A stretch of 64,000 nt of DNA from contig JASBNA010000007.1 in assembly GCA_038087015.1 (NCBI GenBank), positions 1,116,001-1,180,000 on the forward strand. Reading direction: 5' to 3'. Shown piece after piece: positions 50,659-61,330 of this stretch. Every line of letters begins with the position of its first letter. Position 1 is the stretch's first letter. The translations under genes and the position numbers were made by a program. Source of the stretch: Cerrena zonata. Its lineage: Eukaryota > Basidiomycota > Agaricomycetes > Polyporales > Cerrenaceae. A model generated the notes under the pieces. It was given only the letters and a program-made list of their open reading frames with translations, made no database searches and was not told where the DNA came from.

Positions 50659-53600
50659 TCAATTCTGGAAGATCTCGGTGATTGTCCGACGTCTCTCCCT
50701 CCTAGACGATAGAAGGGTTGACGCCGAACTCCCAATAGTCCCCCGCTCGGGAGTCGCACCTCTGTCAAGAGACATCCGATTCCTCAGCCCAAGTGTTCTC
50801 GGCCGTTCTGTCTCAGAGCCAGACATTGGCGACCGCAAAGATGAGAACGCAGACACGGCAGATATTGGCTCATCAACAGAAGAGTTAGAGATCGTCCGCT
50901 CCCGCTGCTGGATACCATTCAATGTGGAAACAGAAATGGTAGATGGCCTCGAGAATACCACCCCGTTGGTATGCGTGAAGGAGCTGCTAGAGCTGTTCCC
51001 TGGTAACGACGAGGTACTGACTTCAGGAGAGTGGGATACGGTATGGGGGGTGACAGCGGTAGTGGTGTTGGAAGGCTTGATGATAGGTTGGAATGACGAA
51101 GAGGTGGAGGACTCTGCTTTGATGGTGATATTAGAGTTACTGGAGATCTTGCGGCGGGTACTTGACTTATCGGTACTGGTAGAGGTGGTGGAGGTGGCGC
51201 TGCGTCGAAGCAATGATTCGGAAGGAAGAGTAGAGAGGGAAGGGGGTATCGCGATAGGGGGAAGCGCACGACTGCGTTGGAAGGCAGATGTGCTCCGAGG
51301 GGCGGGAGTGGGGGAAGGTTCATATGAGTCAGGTGAATCGAAGGATGGGGTGTGTCTTGATGAAGGATCAGATGTGACCCTCTGATCTCTAGGTGTAGTG
51401 AATGGTCTATTGGCAGGATTGAGGAGAGCGGATGGTAGAGTTCGTATGCCTTGATGAGTTTGTTCGCGGGGAGACCCGTCAGAGTTGCTTTTGGCCTCGC
51501 TATTGGACGCCGCAGAGCCACGAATGTGGTTTAGAGATGATCCTGGTCTACTCAAAGTACCGTTCGACCGTTCACGACTAGTCAATCTCGATAAATTGAG
51601 CGTGGTGTTACTGCTTTCCCGAGGATCCCAACTTCGTCTTGTCTCCCGACTGCGTCTACCATCCGAACTTCTTCGGTCGATGGAGAGTGAGCCAGCACTC
51701 ATACCATCGGCGGAACGCTGCTTGCTTACAGCATCCTCATCCAAGCTCATCGTCCGAAGGTGTTGCTGGTGGTTACCAGCCGTACTGTTGCCATCACGTA
51801 GCACCCTACTGACCCCAAGTAAAAATGCGGTCATCGTACGCACGACTTCGTCACTTAGCCGCAGGTGTTCTCTGTAGTCCATACCAACTTTGGCCCAGAT
51901 TTCTGCGGGGAGTTGTTCATGCATATCAGAAACCTCAGCCTCGATCTGAGCTTCGAGGGCTTGATTGGTACCTGTCTTGAGTACACTATTGAGTTTGTCA
52001 ATCGTGTGCACAAGATGCTGTGATGTTTGGAATACATCCGGTATGGTCGTAGTAGTGGTCTGACCCATAGGTGGTAATCGAGAAAGCTGGGTATCAAACA
52101 TGGAAAGCGCATCAAGTAGGAGACGACGGTGTTCAGCGTGTGGATCACGAGCAGAGCTTGCGCCCATAGCCGAAGCAGGTAAAGGTGCAGTATGATTACC
52201 ACGGTTGACAGATGTTCGATCAAAAGCTGAGAACCCCTCTGACGCTTGCTGGGAACTCGAGGAAGACGGCTCTCGCTCCATAGCATACGAGGAGCGATAT
52301 GTGCGTGCGCCGGGTGGTGCTGTTCTTGGTTCATCCGAATGCAGAGCCGCCATAGAGGTCCCTGGTCGAGTACCACCAGTATATGTAGCGGTACGCTCAT
52401 GTCTTTGAGCTGGTGTTCGTGGCTCCAGCGCTCGCTCTGAAGCACGGCTACTGTAAGAGAGACCCGCTGGGGATGAGTAACGAGGTTCCCCATTAGCAAT
52501 CGCACTTGAACCGCTGGATCGTGTCCGCCGAGGGATTACAGGTGCATCCCCGTTACCAGCAAACGGATCCTCGCTGGTGTCCCTTCTTCTTGTCAAGCCA
52601 GCCGCTCGAAGACCCTCACCGACCAGACTTCGTCCACCCTGAGTGATGGGACTTTCAGAACTACCTGGCTTCTGACTTTGTCTTCTACCTACGCTGGAAG
52701 TAATATCGTCGCGATCTTGAGCGGATAAGTCCTCTGAAAGCCACCGTGTCTGATGTTTACGGGTAAGCTCACGGATAGTAGACGGACGTCCATATTTGCG
52801 AGGGGATGGGTTGTTTGAGTTCGACGTAGACGCTCGAGGGGAGCGTGGTGAGGGTGAACGACGTTGAGCTCGTTCTCGCTCGCGGTTTCGTGATGGCGTA
52901 GTAGGTTCCTGTAGATGGTTAGCAATACGCACCCGAATAAGTAGACGGTACTATGCACCTTGACATCCATTGTACGTCGATCAGTCTCTTTAAATTCCCT
53001 GGGCAATGTACCACGATTTCTTCTGCTTCCAGGAGGACTTCGTCGTGAGCTAGCTACAGCAGCCAATGCCGCACTAGTTATGTCGTCTCTATCCGCTTCT
53101 TCATCGTCATCGTAACGGTTCACCCTAACAGACATGACAGAAGCCCTCTTCCTGGGAGTACGAGATGGTCCAGGTGAAGGCCCACGACTTGGAGCCATAT
53201 TCGGACCTGTACTGCGGTCACGCTCTCTGCCTGGACCTCTACTTCGTTCCCGCGCCCGACTGGATTCTTCGACACGACCTCGAGTTACAGTACTCGTATT
53301 TAATGTCTTGTCAGGAGTAGCGGGCGCTGAGAGCCTGCGTCGAATAAACCGACTCTGGCTAGGCGTGTCGCCTACAATGGACCTGGCCTCCGAGTATGCG
53401 GTCGTCGGTGTAGCGGACATACTGTCACTCGAAGAGTAATGGTGTCCATACTCACGATGAGGTTCGGGTTCACGTTCGGTTTCTGAACCAGAGTAATCGG
53501 GCGGAGCCTGCCTCAAACTCGAAGAGTTGCCCCCAGAAAATTGCGTGTTCGAAACATTTGAAAGGGAAGTTCGAGGACGAGAAGAGGCAGAAAGACGAGA

Positions 53601-54398
53601 TGAACTAGTGTTAGAAGAACTCGTGGGCGAGGGGTCTTGAGTTGCCGGCGGAGAGAATGGCGATCGAGAAGATTTCGGTGGTGCTGGCGAGCTTAAGCGA
53701 GATATTGAGGACAGCTTGTCGAGGACCTGTTATAAAGATATTAATAATGCAACCCGCCAGGTCAGAAAGATGTTTGAAGGATGTGAGATGAAGCAAGGGG
53801 GCGAAATGGTAGCATATAATGGAGTAGTGCCCATTAGAGAAGCAACGTAGATAGGACGGTCGTAAAGGCGCAACAAGCGCAGTTCAAAGAAAAACGCTGA
53901 GTGACATGAGTACCAAGACTGGAATGATGCGCTTACCATTCGATTCCGCTGTGTGAGACTCCTCACTCGTTGTAAAGCGGACATATTCTCTTGTGTTGCT
54001 GATGTCAAAGAGGATCGTCTGCGCTCCAGGTCGAATCGCGCAGTGGTGTCATCGTCATTTTCGTGATCATGATGGTCATCTTCGCCGTCTGAGAAGTTTG
54101 TTGCCCTGGACTTGAAACTCGTCTGGGACTTGTTGAACGAGCCATTGAGCATATCTGACCCTGCCTCTGAGCGGGCAGTTTTCTTCCGGAGACTGCCACC
54201 GTTTGTGCTGCCTTCACCACTGCCGGTTGAGTTTGTTGCAGGTGGTGAGGGAAGACCCGAGCCGTTTGAAGATGTGCTTGGACTGGAGGGAAGAACCGGA
54301 AGTTCTGGGGTTGCAGGCGCAGAGTTTGAGTCAGGAGAACCAATAAATATTGCGGACAGAGGGCGTTGCTTGTGTGTGAGGTACGGACGGCGGTTCAT
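50659..54398 (-). CDS. Large Ser/Arg/Pro-rich protein, family not recognised
   Basis: Three exons (53937-54398, 52959-53726, 50659-52908) give exactly 1159 residues. The N-terminus (MNRRPYLTHKQRPLSAIFIG) is ordered-looking; a short helical stretch SALQRVRSLTQRNRMVLDKL spans the first splice. Most of the rest is Ser/Thr/Arg-rich and disordered, with many SP, TP and RxxS sites. One block about 330-450 residues into exon 3 (about 51790-52150) looks folded and helical: HRRLLLDALSMFDTQLSRLP, DVFQTSQHLVHTIDKLN, EIWAKVGMDYREHLRLSDEV. The C-terminus (RERRRTITEIFQN) is basic. I do not recognise the family. The build suggests a phosphorylated scaffold, perhaps cytoskeletal or cell-cycle linked, but that is only a guess from composition. 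A 235-codon antisense frame at 50678-51385 is a shadow of this gene. Confidence 0.75.
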
Positions 54399-56330
54399 CG
54401 ATAAATGTTCAAGGTGCTGCTAGACATGAAGGTAGAAACGAAGTTGAAGACAGCCACGCCGCCGTCAACGGCGAAAAGAACGAGAGAGAACGATGGCGGC
54501 GTGGTGGAGGCAGGAGGCAACGAACGCGTGGGAGACCGTCGCTGCTTGCACGATGCTCAATCTGGCAGCGTCTCAGCCTCTTCCTCCCCTATGTTCTTTG
54601 TCGACCCTTCGTTCTTTCATTCATGTTTTGCGTTCTCGACTTCCCTGCTACAAGCACTGAGTCAGAGCATGGTATATCTGTAGTGATTCACAACTCTCGG
54701 CTAATGTGGGCAACAGCTCCAACCTTGTTCGCTTGAGTTGCTTGCTTTTGTCAATGGCAATCTCCGTCCCACGGTCTGCTTCAGATTTAGAAAGTGTACA
54801 GCTCAAATACTATGGTAACGATGACATATACAAAGCATGAAGTATCCGTAGATCTGGGATGGCAGAGATAACGTTCAGGACCGCTTAAGATACTTCTGCA
54901 CTAACTCGGACTATGACGTGCCTCCTCTCTCACTAGTCAGGTTCTTGCCCAAGTTGTTCTTTTATCCGCATAGCTCGAGATCTAGATACAGCATCTCCAC
55001 TAGTGCTGATGATCTTCTATGGAGTGATCAGGTCCCACTCACTTTGCCTGGGATTTCCTCAGCTAGGGTTTGTGTTGACTTACCCCTCAATGCTTGACTC
55101 AACCTATCGCGCTAGAAAGATGATGTCTGCCAGAACACTCGCCGACGTCTTTGACCTACGCTGACTGCTGAACCGAGGTTGTCTGGAATCGTTCTCTCTC
55201 TCCTTCCACCAATTGACTGCAGGGCGAACGATTGTTTGCATCCTGGGACAGAGGCTGAAGCTGATGTTATATAAAAATGGAGGTGAGGAAATTCTACTAG
55301 ACGCCAAAATAAATTAAAATATGAGTTGCTCTCGGATTACCCACTTCAAATGTCCTCTCAGTTAGATCCCTCCGTCCGGTCAGAGCAACCTCTTTTCCGT
55401 GTGTTCGCTGCGTGGATATCTCCTATCTCCATATGAAATACAAGACGACTCGCACCACCCAGTGGATGTCATCGTATTGCCATCGTAATTTATTTGAGGC
55501 TATAAACCCTGGCAGGAATTCGTGACGGTGCCTTGTTGTCTTCTCAGGAGGATTAGCAAAAGATTTCCATTAAACCTTCTTTGTTCATACAAAGGCAATT
55601 TGTTGCAGCACCGTCCTCTGTCGTTCCCGACATCTCTCATCATCCATCCAATCCTCCGTTTCCAACGATCCGCCTTCTTCACTATTGTCAAGTGTTGCTG
55701 CGGCCTTGAAAGTAGGGACAGCATTGGATAGTCATGTTATTCGCCACATATCAAGGCTATAGTCTCAATGTAATTCACCACCGACGAGCTAATGGTCCAG
55801 AAGTTTGATTGGAGGAGGTCCCCACAGCCACATGTTTCCCTCATGCAACATGTCGGCAATCCTTCTTTATCCCTCTCACGACTTGACAGAACTGTCAACA
55901 ATTTTATGTTCTCTGATCACTGACCTGGTCCCAAGGGCATCGATTCTATACTTTCCCAGTCCGACTCTTGTCCGACTCTTCCATATTCCACCGCGGTCCG
56001 CGGGTGGATGTTGCCTAAATTGAGTACGATTGAATAGCTGTGGAGAAACCGATGTACGCCGTTTGACGCCCATAAGGCTTTGGTACTTGCCAAGATCCAA
56101 GATTCGCCATACAACGACTGTTCCTGAAGACAAAACTCTGCTGAGCATGTCATCCGACCTTACTATAAAGGATACTTTATCCCAAACGGATGTAGCTCTT
56201 GCCCTCGGAGTGTCCTTTCATTTAACTCCCCTTACCTTGATTCACCCTTCCTGCCACCGTTGCCTCCTGGCGCGCGACGTCAAGAAACTGTGGCTTTTCA
56301 AGGTATCAAGGTAGCCGACGACCTAGATCA
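54399..56330. other. Intergenic between divergent genes
   Basis: About 1.9 kb between the start of the Ser/Arg-rich gene (-) and the start of the seven-helix gene (+). It should hold both promoters. A direct repeat of GTCCGACTCTT occurs twice near 55960-55980. No open frame has a recognisable domain. Confidence 0.45.
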
Positions 56331-57719
56331 ATGGCGGGAATCCTTCTGGATAAGGCCTATTTGACGGCCATATGGCTCGAAACGATGTTCTATGGTCAGT
56401 AGATCTTCCATAATTGAATTGATCACCGGTATTCACAGTCGTCATAATCTCCAATGCGCCATCTACTTCTGAAACAGGGATGAACATGGTCCTTTTCTTT
56501 GCTTGCATGGTTGTGCTCACGGTTAAACGAAGGACACCAAAGACCAACAAGCTGCTTGTAGCGATAGCCATACTCATGTTTCTCTTCTCGACCACGCATG
56601 TATCATTGGGTTTTCAACGACTTATTGAGGGGTTCATCAGACGGAGGGATTGGGAAGGAGGTCCGGCTGCGTTCTTCTCGGATGTCTCCATTCCAGCGAA
56701 TGTGGTCAAGGTTGGCATACACACCGTCAATGTAAGTCGTGTCATACATTCTAACGAAATCAAACTATAATTCTGATATGAATCATTAGTCTGTTATAGG
56801 AGATAGCGTTGTTGTACGTCGATTTCCCTTCGCCTTATGTAAGGATTTACCAAATTCACATCCCATAGGTCTGGCGATGTTACCTCGTTTGGGGTCGCGA
56901 CTGGAAGATGTGTATCCTCCCGATCCTCCTAGTAATAGCGTCCGCAGGTTCGTCTCTCTCATTACGTCACTTTCATTAGCCTCTCTCTTGACAGCTGTTC
57001 TGACGCCACGATGCCTTCACTAGTCTGCGGCTTTGCCCAAACAGTCTATTTCGCCAAATCAAAAGAAGTCCATAGCGCTTTTGCTCATATCCTCCAAATC
57101 TGGAACGGGTCCCTGTTCAGTCTCTCCCTCGCCACCAACGTCACTGTCACTCTTTTGATCTCGCTGCGCGTGTGGTATATGCTTCGTGATTTTGGCGGAA
57201 AGCAGTACTTTCCGTACTTCAAGGTGTTGCTTATGATCATCGAGTCTGGGATGATTTACTCGATTGCTCTCATTTGCGAGATCACGTTGTATTTCTTGAC
57301 TTCGAATGCGTTTTATATCGTTTATGACCCAATTGCACAACTCGCGGTTAGTATTTTGTCATTAATTTTTTTTTCAGATTCATCCTTGATGTCTAACTTC
57401 GTGCTTCTCTTGATTCCTTCCTCGTCCTTTTGATTGATGCACAAACTGAACCCCTGTCTGCTTGTAGGCTATCGTCCCAACAATGATCATCGTCCTCGTG
57501 GGTCTAGAACTCACATCAAACGATGTCCAATCCCGCATGACCAAAGTCTCTCGACCCAAGCTCGGCGAAGCCGGTCACGATGGATCCACATCAGACGAAG
57601 GCAAATTCACAAGTAATATCCAACTGGAGTCAATGCAATTCAATACTCGGAGTATGCTCTCAGATGGAGTGACGAGTTTTGCTCAGAGCTCATTCAGTGA
57701 TTCATACCCGAACAAGTGA
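56331..57719 (+). CDS. Seven-helix membrane protein of the agaricomycete type
   Basis: Six exons: 56331-56394, 56439-56731, 56790-56813, 56869-56947, 57024-57346, 57468-57719. They join in frame to 344 residues. Hydrophobic segments fit about seven membrane helices: MNMVLFFACMVVLTV, KLLVAIAILMFLFSTTHV, WKMCILPILLVIASA, FSLSLATNVTVTLLISLRV, LMIIESGMIYSIALICEIT and TMIIVLVGLEL, among others. The hallmark GDSVVVWRCYLVWGRDWK lies between helices, where this family usually has GD..V.YR.Y.VW. The tail is Ser-rich and cytoplasmic-looking. These proteins are numerous in mushroom genomes and have no proven function; receptor-like roles are only suggested by topology. The 24-nt third exon is unusually small. 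The fifth exon's acceptor (57021-57023) was chosen because the nearer AG sites give an early stop. Confidence 0.82.
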
Positions 57720-58498
57720 ACCATAATTGTTGGTTGATTTAATTCCGAACCTCGGGAAGGTTAGAGGATCTGTACTTTTGCTTGCGCTCATCATATTCTG
57801 TAACAGTAACAGTTAAAATCAGTGCACATCACTAGAGATACGACAGACTCGTATTTGTCCTTGTACAACCCAATGTATTGTATACATGTATACCTTTCAT
57901 ATTCAATCATATATAATACACCAAACTCAATGTTCCATAATTTGCAAGTCATCAACGAATATCGGGCATCTAAGCAACAATATACAACAATGCACGACAG
58001 TTTGAGTTCATGAAATTCAGGAACTATGTTCCTAGTTCTTAATATTATCTGCGTCATGAACTTTGAATGCAATACATGCAATATTCTTATGCAGGACACA
58101 TTATGATAATAGATATTTGAGTTTGCCAACTAATCATGATTACTGAGTGGAATTTGTCCTATTATTTGAACGATACTTTCAAATGTGTACAGCCAAGAGA
58201 GGAAGTATCGTGTATAATGTTGGTCGACCTTTCTCGAGGGACCCGAGTCGCTTGACAAATGTATAGCTCGCTATTAGATATATAGTGTATATCTTCAACG
58301 GCGATGGGGCTTTACTGACCAACAGACGATGCTTGTAGGAGAGTCAAATCGAAAACCGCTCTAAAATGAATAATCATCTACAGTACCTTCCTAAATTGGA
58401 AGTCAGTGCAAGCATACAGTGCACTTCGATGTGGCAGCGACGCTTGACCAAATCACTCTCTTCCGCCAAAACTACACCTCTACACTCTAATTATCAGC
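57720..58498. other. AT-rich intergenic spacer
   Basis: About 780 AT-rich bases between two plus-strand genes. It holds the seven-helix gene 3' UTR and the clathrin light chain promoter. A TATA-like TATATAG lies near 58279, too far from the ATG to be sure of. Nothing else is recognisable. Confidence 0.45.
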
Positions 58499-59507
58499 AT
58501 GGACGACTTCCTAGCACGCGAAAACGATGTCCTTGGCGACGAGTTCGCAACACCTACAGCGACTGGTGGCTCCTTCGCAACCGCGGGTGGAGGTGACATT
58601 GACTTCGACAGTGCTGCTGCTGCGTTCCCTGACATTTCACTCGATGGGTCCGGCGATATTCCTCCCCCCATCTCATTGTCGAACAGCACAGCTACCTCTG
58701 GCGGCTTCTCGTTTGATGATTTCAGCTCTGCGCCCTCAGATAGGTCGGCGGATGTTAAGGTTACTGGCGATGACGAAATCATGAAGTTCGAGAACGAGTT
58801 CCCCGAGATTGACGTTCCAGCAGTAAGTAAATTATCTCTATTATGTGGGCGATGTATGTACAACTGAACTCACTTCTTGTTGCAACCACGTAGGCCCAAC
58901 CAACGTTCTCTCAGCAGCCCTCTTTCGGGGCAGCGCCTCCGTTTGCCCCTCAACCTCAACCCTCCGCCCTATCGTCTACACCCATTTTCAATTCGCAGAT
59001 CGGTGAAGATGAACCAGAAGCTATCAAGTAAGCCCTGATGTCTATCTGTGACACGGTATGTCCGTACTTACAGTGATCTCGCAGGCAATGGAGAGAGAAG
59101 CAAGCTGAGGCTATCAAAGCTCGGGATGCAGCTTCACAGGCCAAGCGAGAGGAGATTGTAGGCAAGGCTGAACGTGCCATTGATCAGTTCTACGAAGACT
59201 ACGCTTCTAAGAAGGAGAAAAACATCCGGGAGAACAAGTACGTGGATCATGGAGCTGTTGCCGTCCGGTCAATTAACGTGACACAATCATTAGGGAACAC
59301 GAAGAGGTTTTCGTTCAAAACTTGACCGATGGTCTGTCACAAGGGACGACTTGGTCACGTATTTGTGATATTATCGAGTTGCAGAACTCTCAAAGCAAGA
59401 CCATTGCCAGGGCTGGACAGGGTACCACTGATCTCTCGCGCTTCAGGGAAGTCCTTCTGCGACTTAAGAGGGAGGGAGAGTCCGCTCCTGGTGCTGCTGG
59501 CTATTAG
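58499..59507 (+). CDS. CLC1: Clathrin light chain
   Basis: Four exons (58499-58822, 58894-59027, 59085-59237, 59294-59507) give 274 residues. The acidic, Gly/Ser-rich N-terminus (MDDFLARENDVLGDEFATP) is followed by a Pro/Gln linker. Then comes the long basic helix that binds the heavy-chain hub: IKQWREKQAEAIKARDAASQ, then EEIVGKAERAIDQFYEDYAS and KKEKNIRENKEHEEVF. The end TTWSRICDIIELQNSQ is the conserved light-chain C-terminus. Known role: it decorates and regulates clathrin triskelia in endocytosis and trans-Golgi budding. Length and order fit fungal Clc1. The gene is tail-to-tail with the TRAPPC2L gene. Confidence 0.93.
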
Positions 59508-59885
59508 ACCATACATACTATTATTGTGTTGGTTTTCGGAGGACGGAGGATGTTCAATGTGAATGTTACTTTTTCTTGTTACAACTATCTATAATTCATT
59601 GGTCTCTTACATTTGCTCCGGCGAATTGACCAAATCATTGAAGTATGTACTGAGAACGGACAGCGTGAGTATGGGGAGAGAATATGTTCGCCCCGTATCT
59701 GTCCCAGCTATTGTAAGCTTGACCTAGCTGAGTCAATAAAGGGGCGGTTCTCCATTTAGGTCGACGTCATTCGAAAAAGTTTAACATTCATCCCTTGGCA
59801 GTGAGAGGGTGCATAATGCCACTACCCGGGATGAATGACCAGACCAACTTGACATAATCGTTCATGGTGGCTTGGGAAATAATGT
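59508..59885. other. Convergent spacer, clathrin light chain to TRAPPC2L
   Basis: 378 bases between two convergent stop codons; it should carry both 3' UTRs. No other feature is seen. Confidence 0.5.
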
Positions 59886-60497
59886 TCATGCCATTGTAGT
59901 AGAACCACTGACAAGTCTCCCGATCTCCTCTACTCGTTGTCTGAATGCCTTCCATCGCGGACTTCCTGCGGAAACGAGAATCGCATGGTCCGTGATGTTG
60001 TCCGTGGGTACGTTCAGACGGAGGAATGGGTTCCCTACTGAAAGCCTGTAGGCAGTATGAAGGGCTTTGAACATCTTTACGTGTATACGACAGAAGTTAG
60101 CACTGGGGATCGGAGAGAGCAATGGCTACGTACAGTGACAACGTCAGCGTCCCGAACTATGGAATCGGAGAGTTCCAGCGCAATGATGATCTTCACTTTC
60201 AATGGTGTCATGTATCCATAGATGGCGACGTCTTCCACGTAAAGCAGACCGAGGTAACAGTCAGTTGACTTGGAAGCTGTTGCTGCTTGAACTAGCCTCA
60301 TAAAGACACATTGTAATGAGCATTACAAAAGGAAATAATACCGACTCACTCCGTTCATCGATGACATCCAGACTGGTATGCGCAATATAATGGTACTTCA
60401 ATTCATCTTGTCGTGATTGGGAGAAGGTTTGGATAAGGATGGGATGGTTTTGAGGAGAAACAAATGCAACTGCATTGATACGAAGTTGTGGGGCCAT
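59886..60497 (-). CDS. TRAPP complex subunit, TRAPPC2L/Tca17 type
   Basis: Three exons on the minus strand (60350-60497, 60134-60291, 59886-60074) give 164 residues. The sedlin-like fold is visible: start MAPQLRINAVAFVSPQNHPI, then YHYIAHTSLDVIDER, CYLGLLYVEDVAIYGYMTPL with KVKIIIALEL, and the helix MFKALHTAYRLSVGNPFLRL. Known role: TRAPPC2L (Tca17 in yeast) helps assemble TRAPP complexes that activate Rab/Ypt GTPases at the Golgi. The length fits, slightly extended at the C-terminus. The second acceptor was chosen to avoid a stop (TTCAAGC start). Its promoter side is 318 bases from the 5' end of a copia retrotransposon. Confidence 0.87.
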
Positions 60498-60815
60498 TAT
60501 ATGTTCATTTCAGGTCTGCAGGACTAAGGTATAACGATAGTCTTACGTCAAGATCGTCTTCGGAGGCGGTCACGGTAGTGCTGGAAACCGCGATGCAAAA
60601 TCTTATCTTATCAGACCTTTTTTGGTCGATAAGCTACCTAACTTGGCAATCGCTTCGGACGGTCTGTTTGTTCTTTCGGAGTCCCACTGGCAGAACTCTC
60701 CATGACGGCCACTGACAGTTGCTCATGGCTACTCTAGCCTGAGGCACATGCAAATGGTTATACTCGTAACTCGGACTCGGAACGAACCTCCAAAAAATGT
60801 CCACAATGGAGAAGA
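60498..60815. other. TRAPPC2L promoter region, cut off by the retrotransposon
   Basis: 318 bases between the TRAPPC2L ATG and the start of the left LTR. This is all the original upstream sequence left between them in the window. No clear TATA box on the minus strand. Confidence 0.5.
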
Positions 60816-61197
60816 TGTTGGAAGATCAAGCCGCGGGTTGCGTCGTACTCAACGCCGCATGGTACTCTTTCTTATTTTTCCTTATACGGTCACTTAGATA
60901 TAGTTCCGTTTCTTGGCTGTACACAGCTACTGTTTATTCTCTTTGCCTATCTACGTTTTCCTCCGAGTCTCCTAAACTCTCCGTAGTACTTAAGGTGTTC
61001 CCCTTACCGTAGAAACACCCCAATCGTTAGCTTCGACGCTCATTGGGGTGTGTACCATTTATCTTTCGTGTTCCCTACAAGTAGCTGACTCCGTCGTGTA
61101 GAATCTTATTATCTGTTTCAATAGGTACTTAGTGGTTCTATCAAATATACCAAATCGTTAGCTTCGACGCTCATTGGGAATCTTATTATCTGTTTCA
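60816..61197 (+). repeat. Left long terminal repeat of the copia element
   Basis: Begins TGTTGGAAGATC, a common copia LTR start, and ends TGTTTCA just before the primer-binding site, giving TG...CA ends and 382 bp. The borders are inferred from one LTR only. A 10-bp hairpin and nested direct repeats lie in its last 190 bp. Confidence 0.7.
61015..61051 (+). repeat. Perfect 10-bp stem hairpin inside the LTR
   Basis: ACACCCCAAT (61015-61024) pairs with ATTGGGGTGT (61042-61051) around a 17-base loop that itself can form AGC/GCT. It could act in RNA 3'-end formation or packaging; that is inference. Confidence 0.6.
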
Positions 61198-61202
61198 ATA
61201 GG
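61022..61202 (+). repeat. Nested direct repeats at the LTR 3' end
   Basis: A 26-base unit occurs identically at 61022-61047 and 61153-61178. A 25-base unit occurs identically at 61101-61125 and 61178-61202. In the first set the two units are 53 bases apart; in the second they overlap by one base, as if a copy of the LTR end had lost its middle. Confidence 0.75.
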
Positions 61203-61217
61203 TTATGGGCCCCGCGC
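61201..61217 (+). other. Primer-binding site, half initiator-tRNA type
   Basis: GGTTATGGGCCCCGCGC starts three bases after the LTR end. It is complementary (one G-U wobble) to an anticodon arm containing GGGCUCAUAACC, the usual initiator tRNA-Met form, rather than to a tRNA 3' end. Copia and Ty5 prime from such half-tRNAs. The host tRNA sequence was not available to confirm it. Confidence 0.5.
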
Positions 61218-61330
61218 TAGCCTAACTTACAACAGTTAAACTTTCGTCGAAGTGAAAAGGTGTCATATAACACTTACTCGCAAACCTGCCTTACTGCTCT
61301 ATCCTTCTTATACATTCATCACTCCTCACC

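Noticed and set aside
50678..51385. 235-codon plus-strand open frame
   Set aside because: Exact antisense shadow of the last exon of the large Ser/Arg-rich gene.
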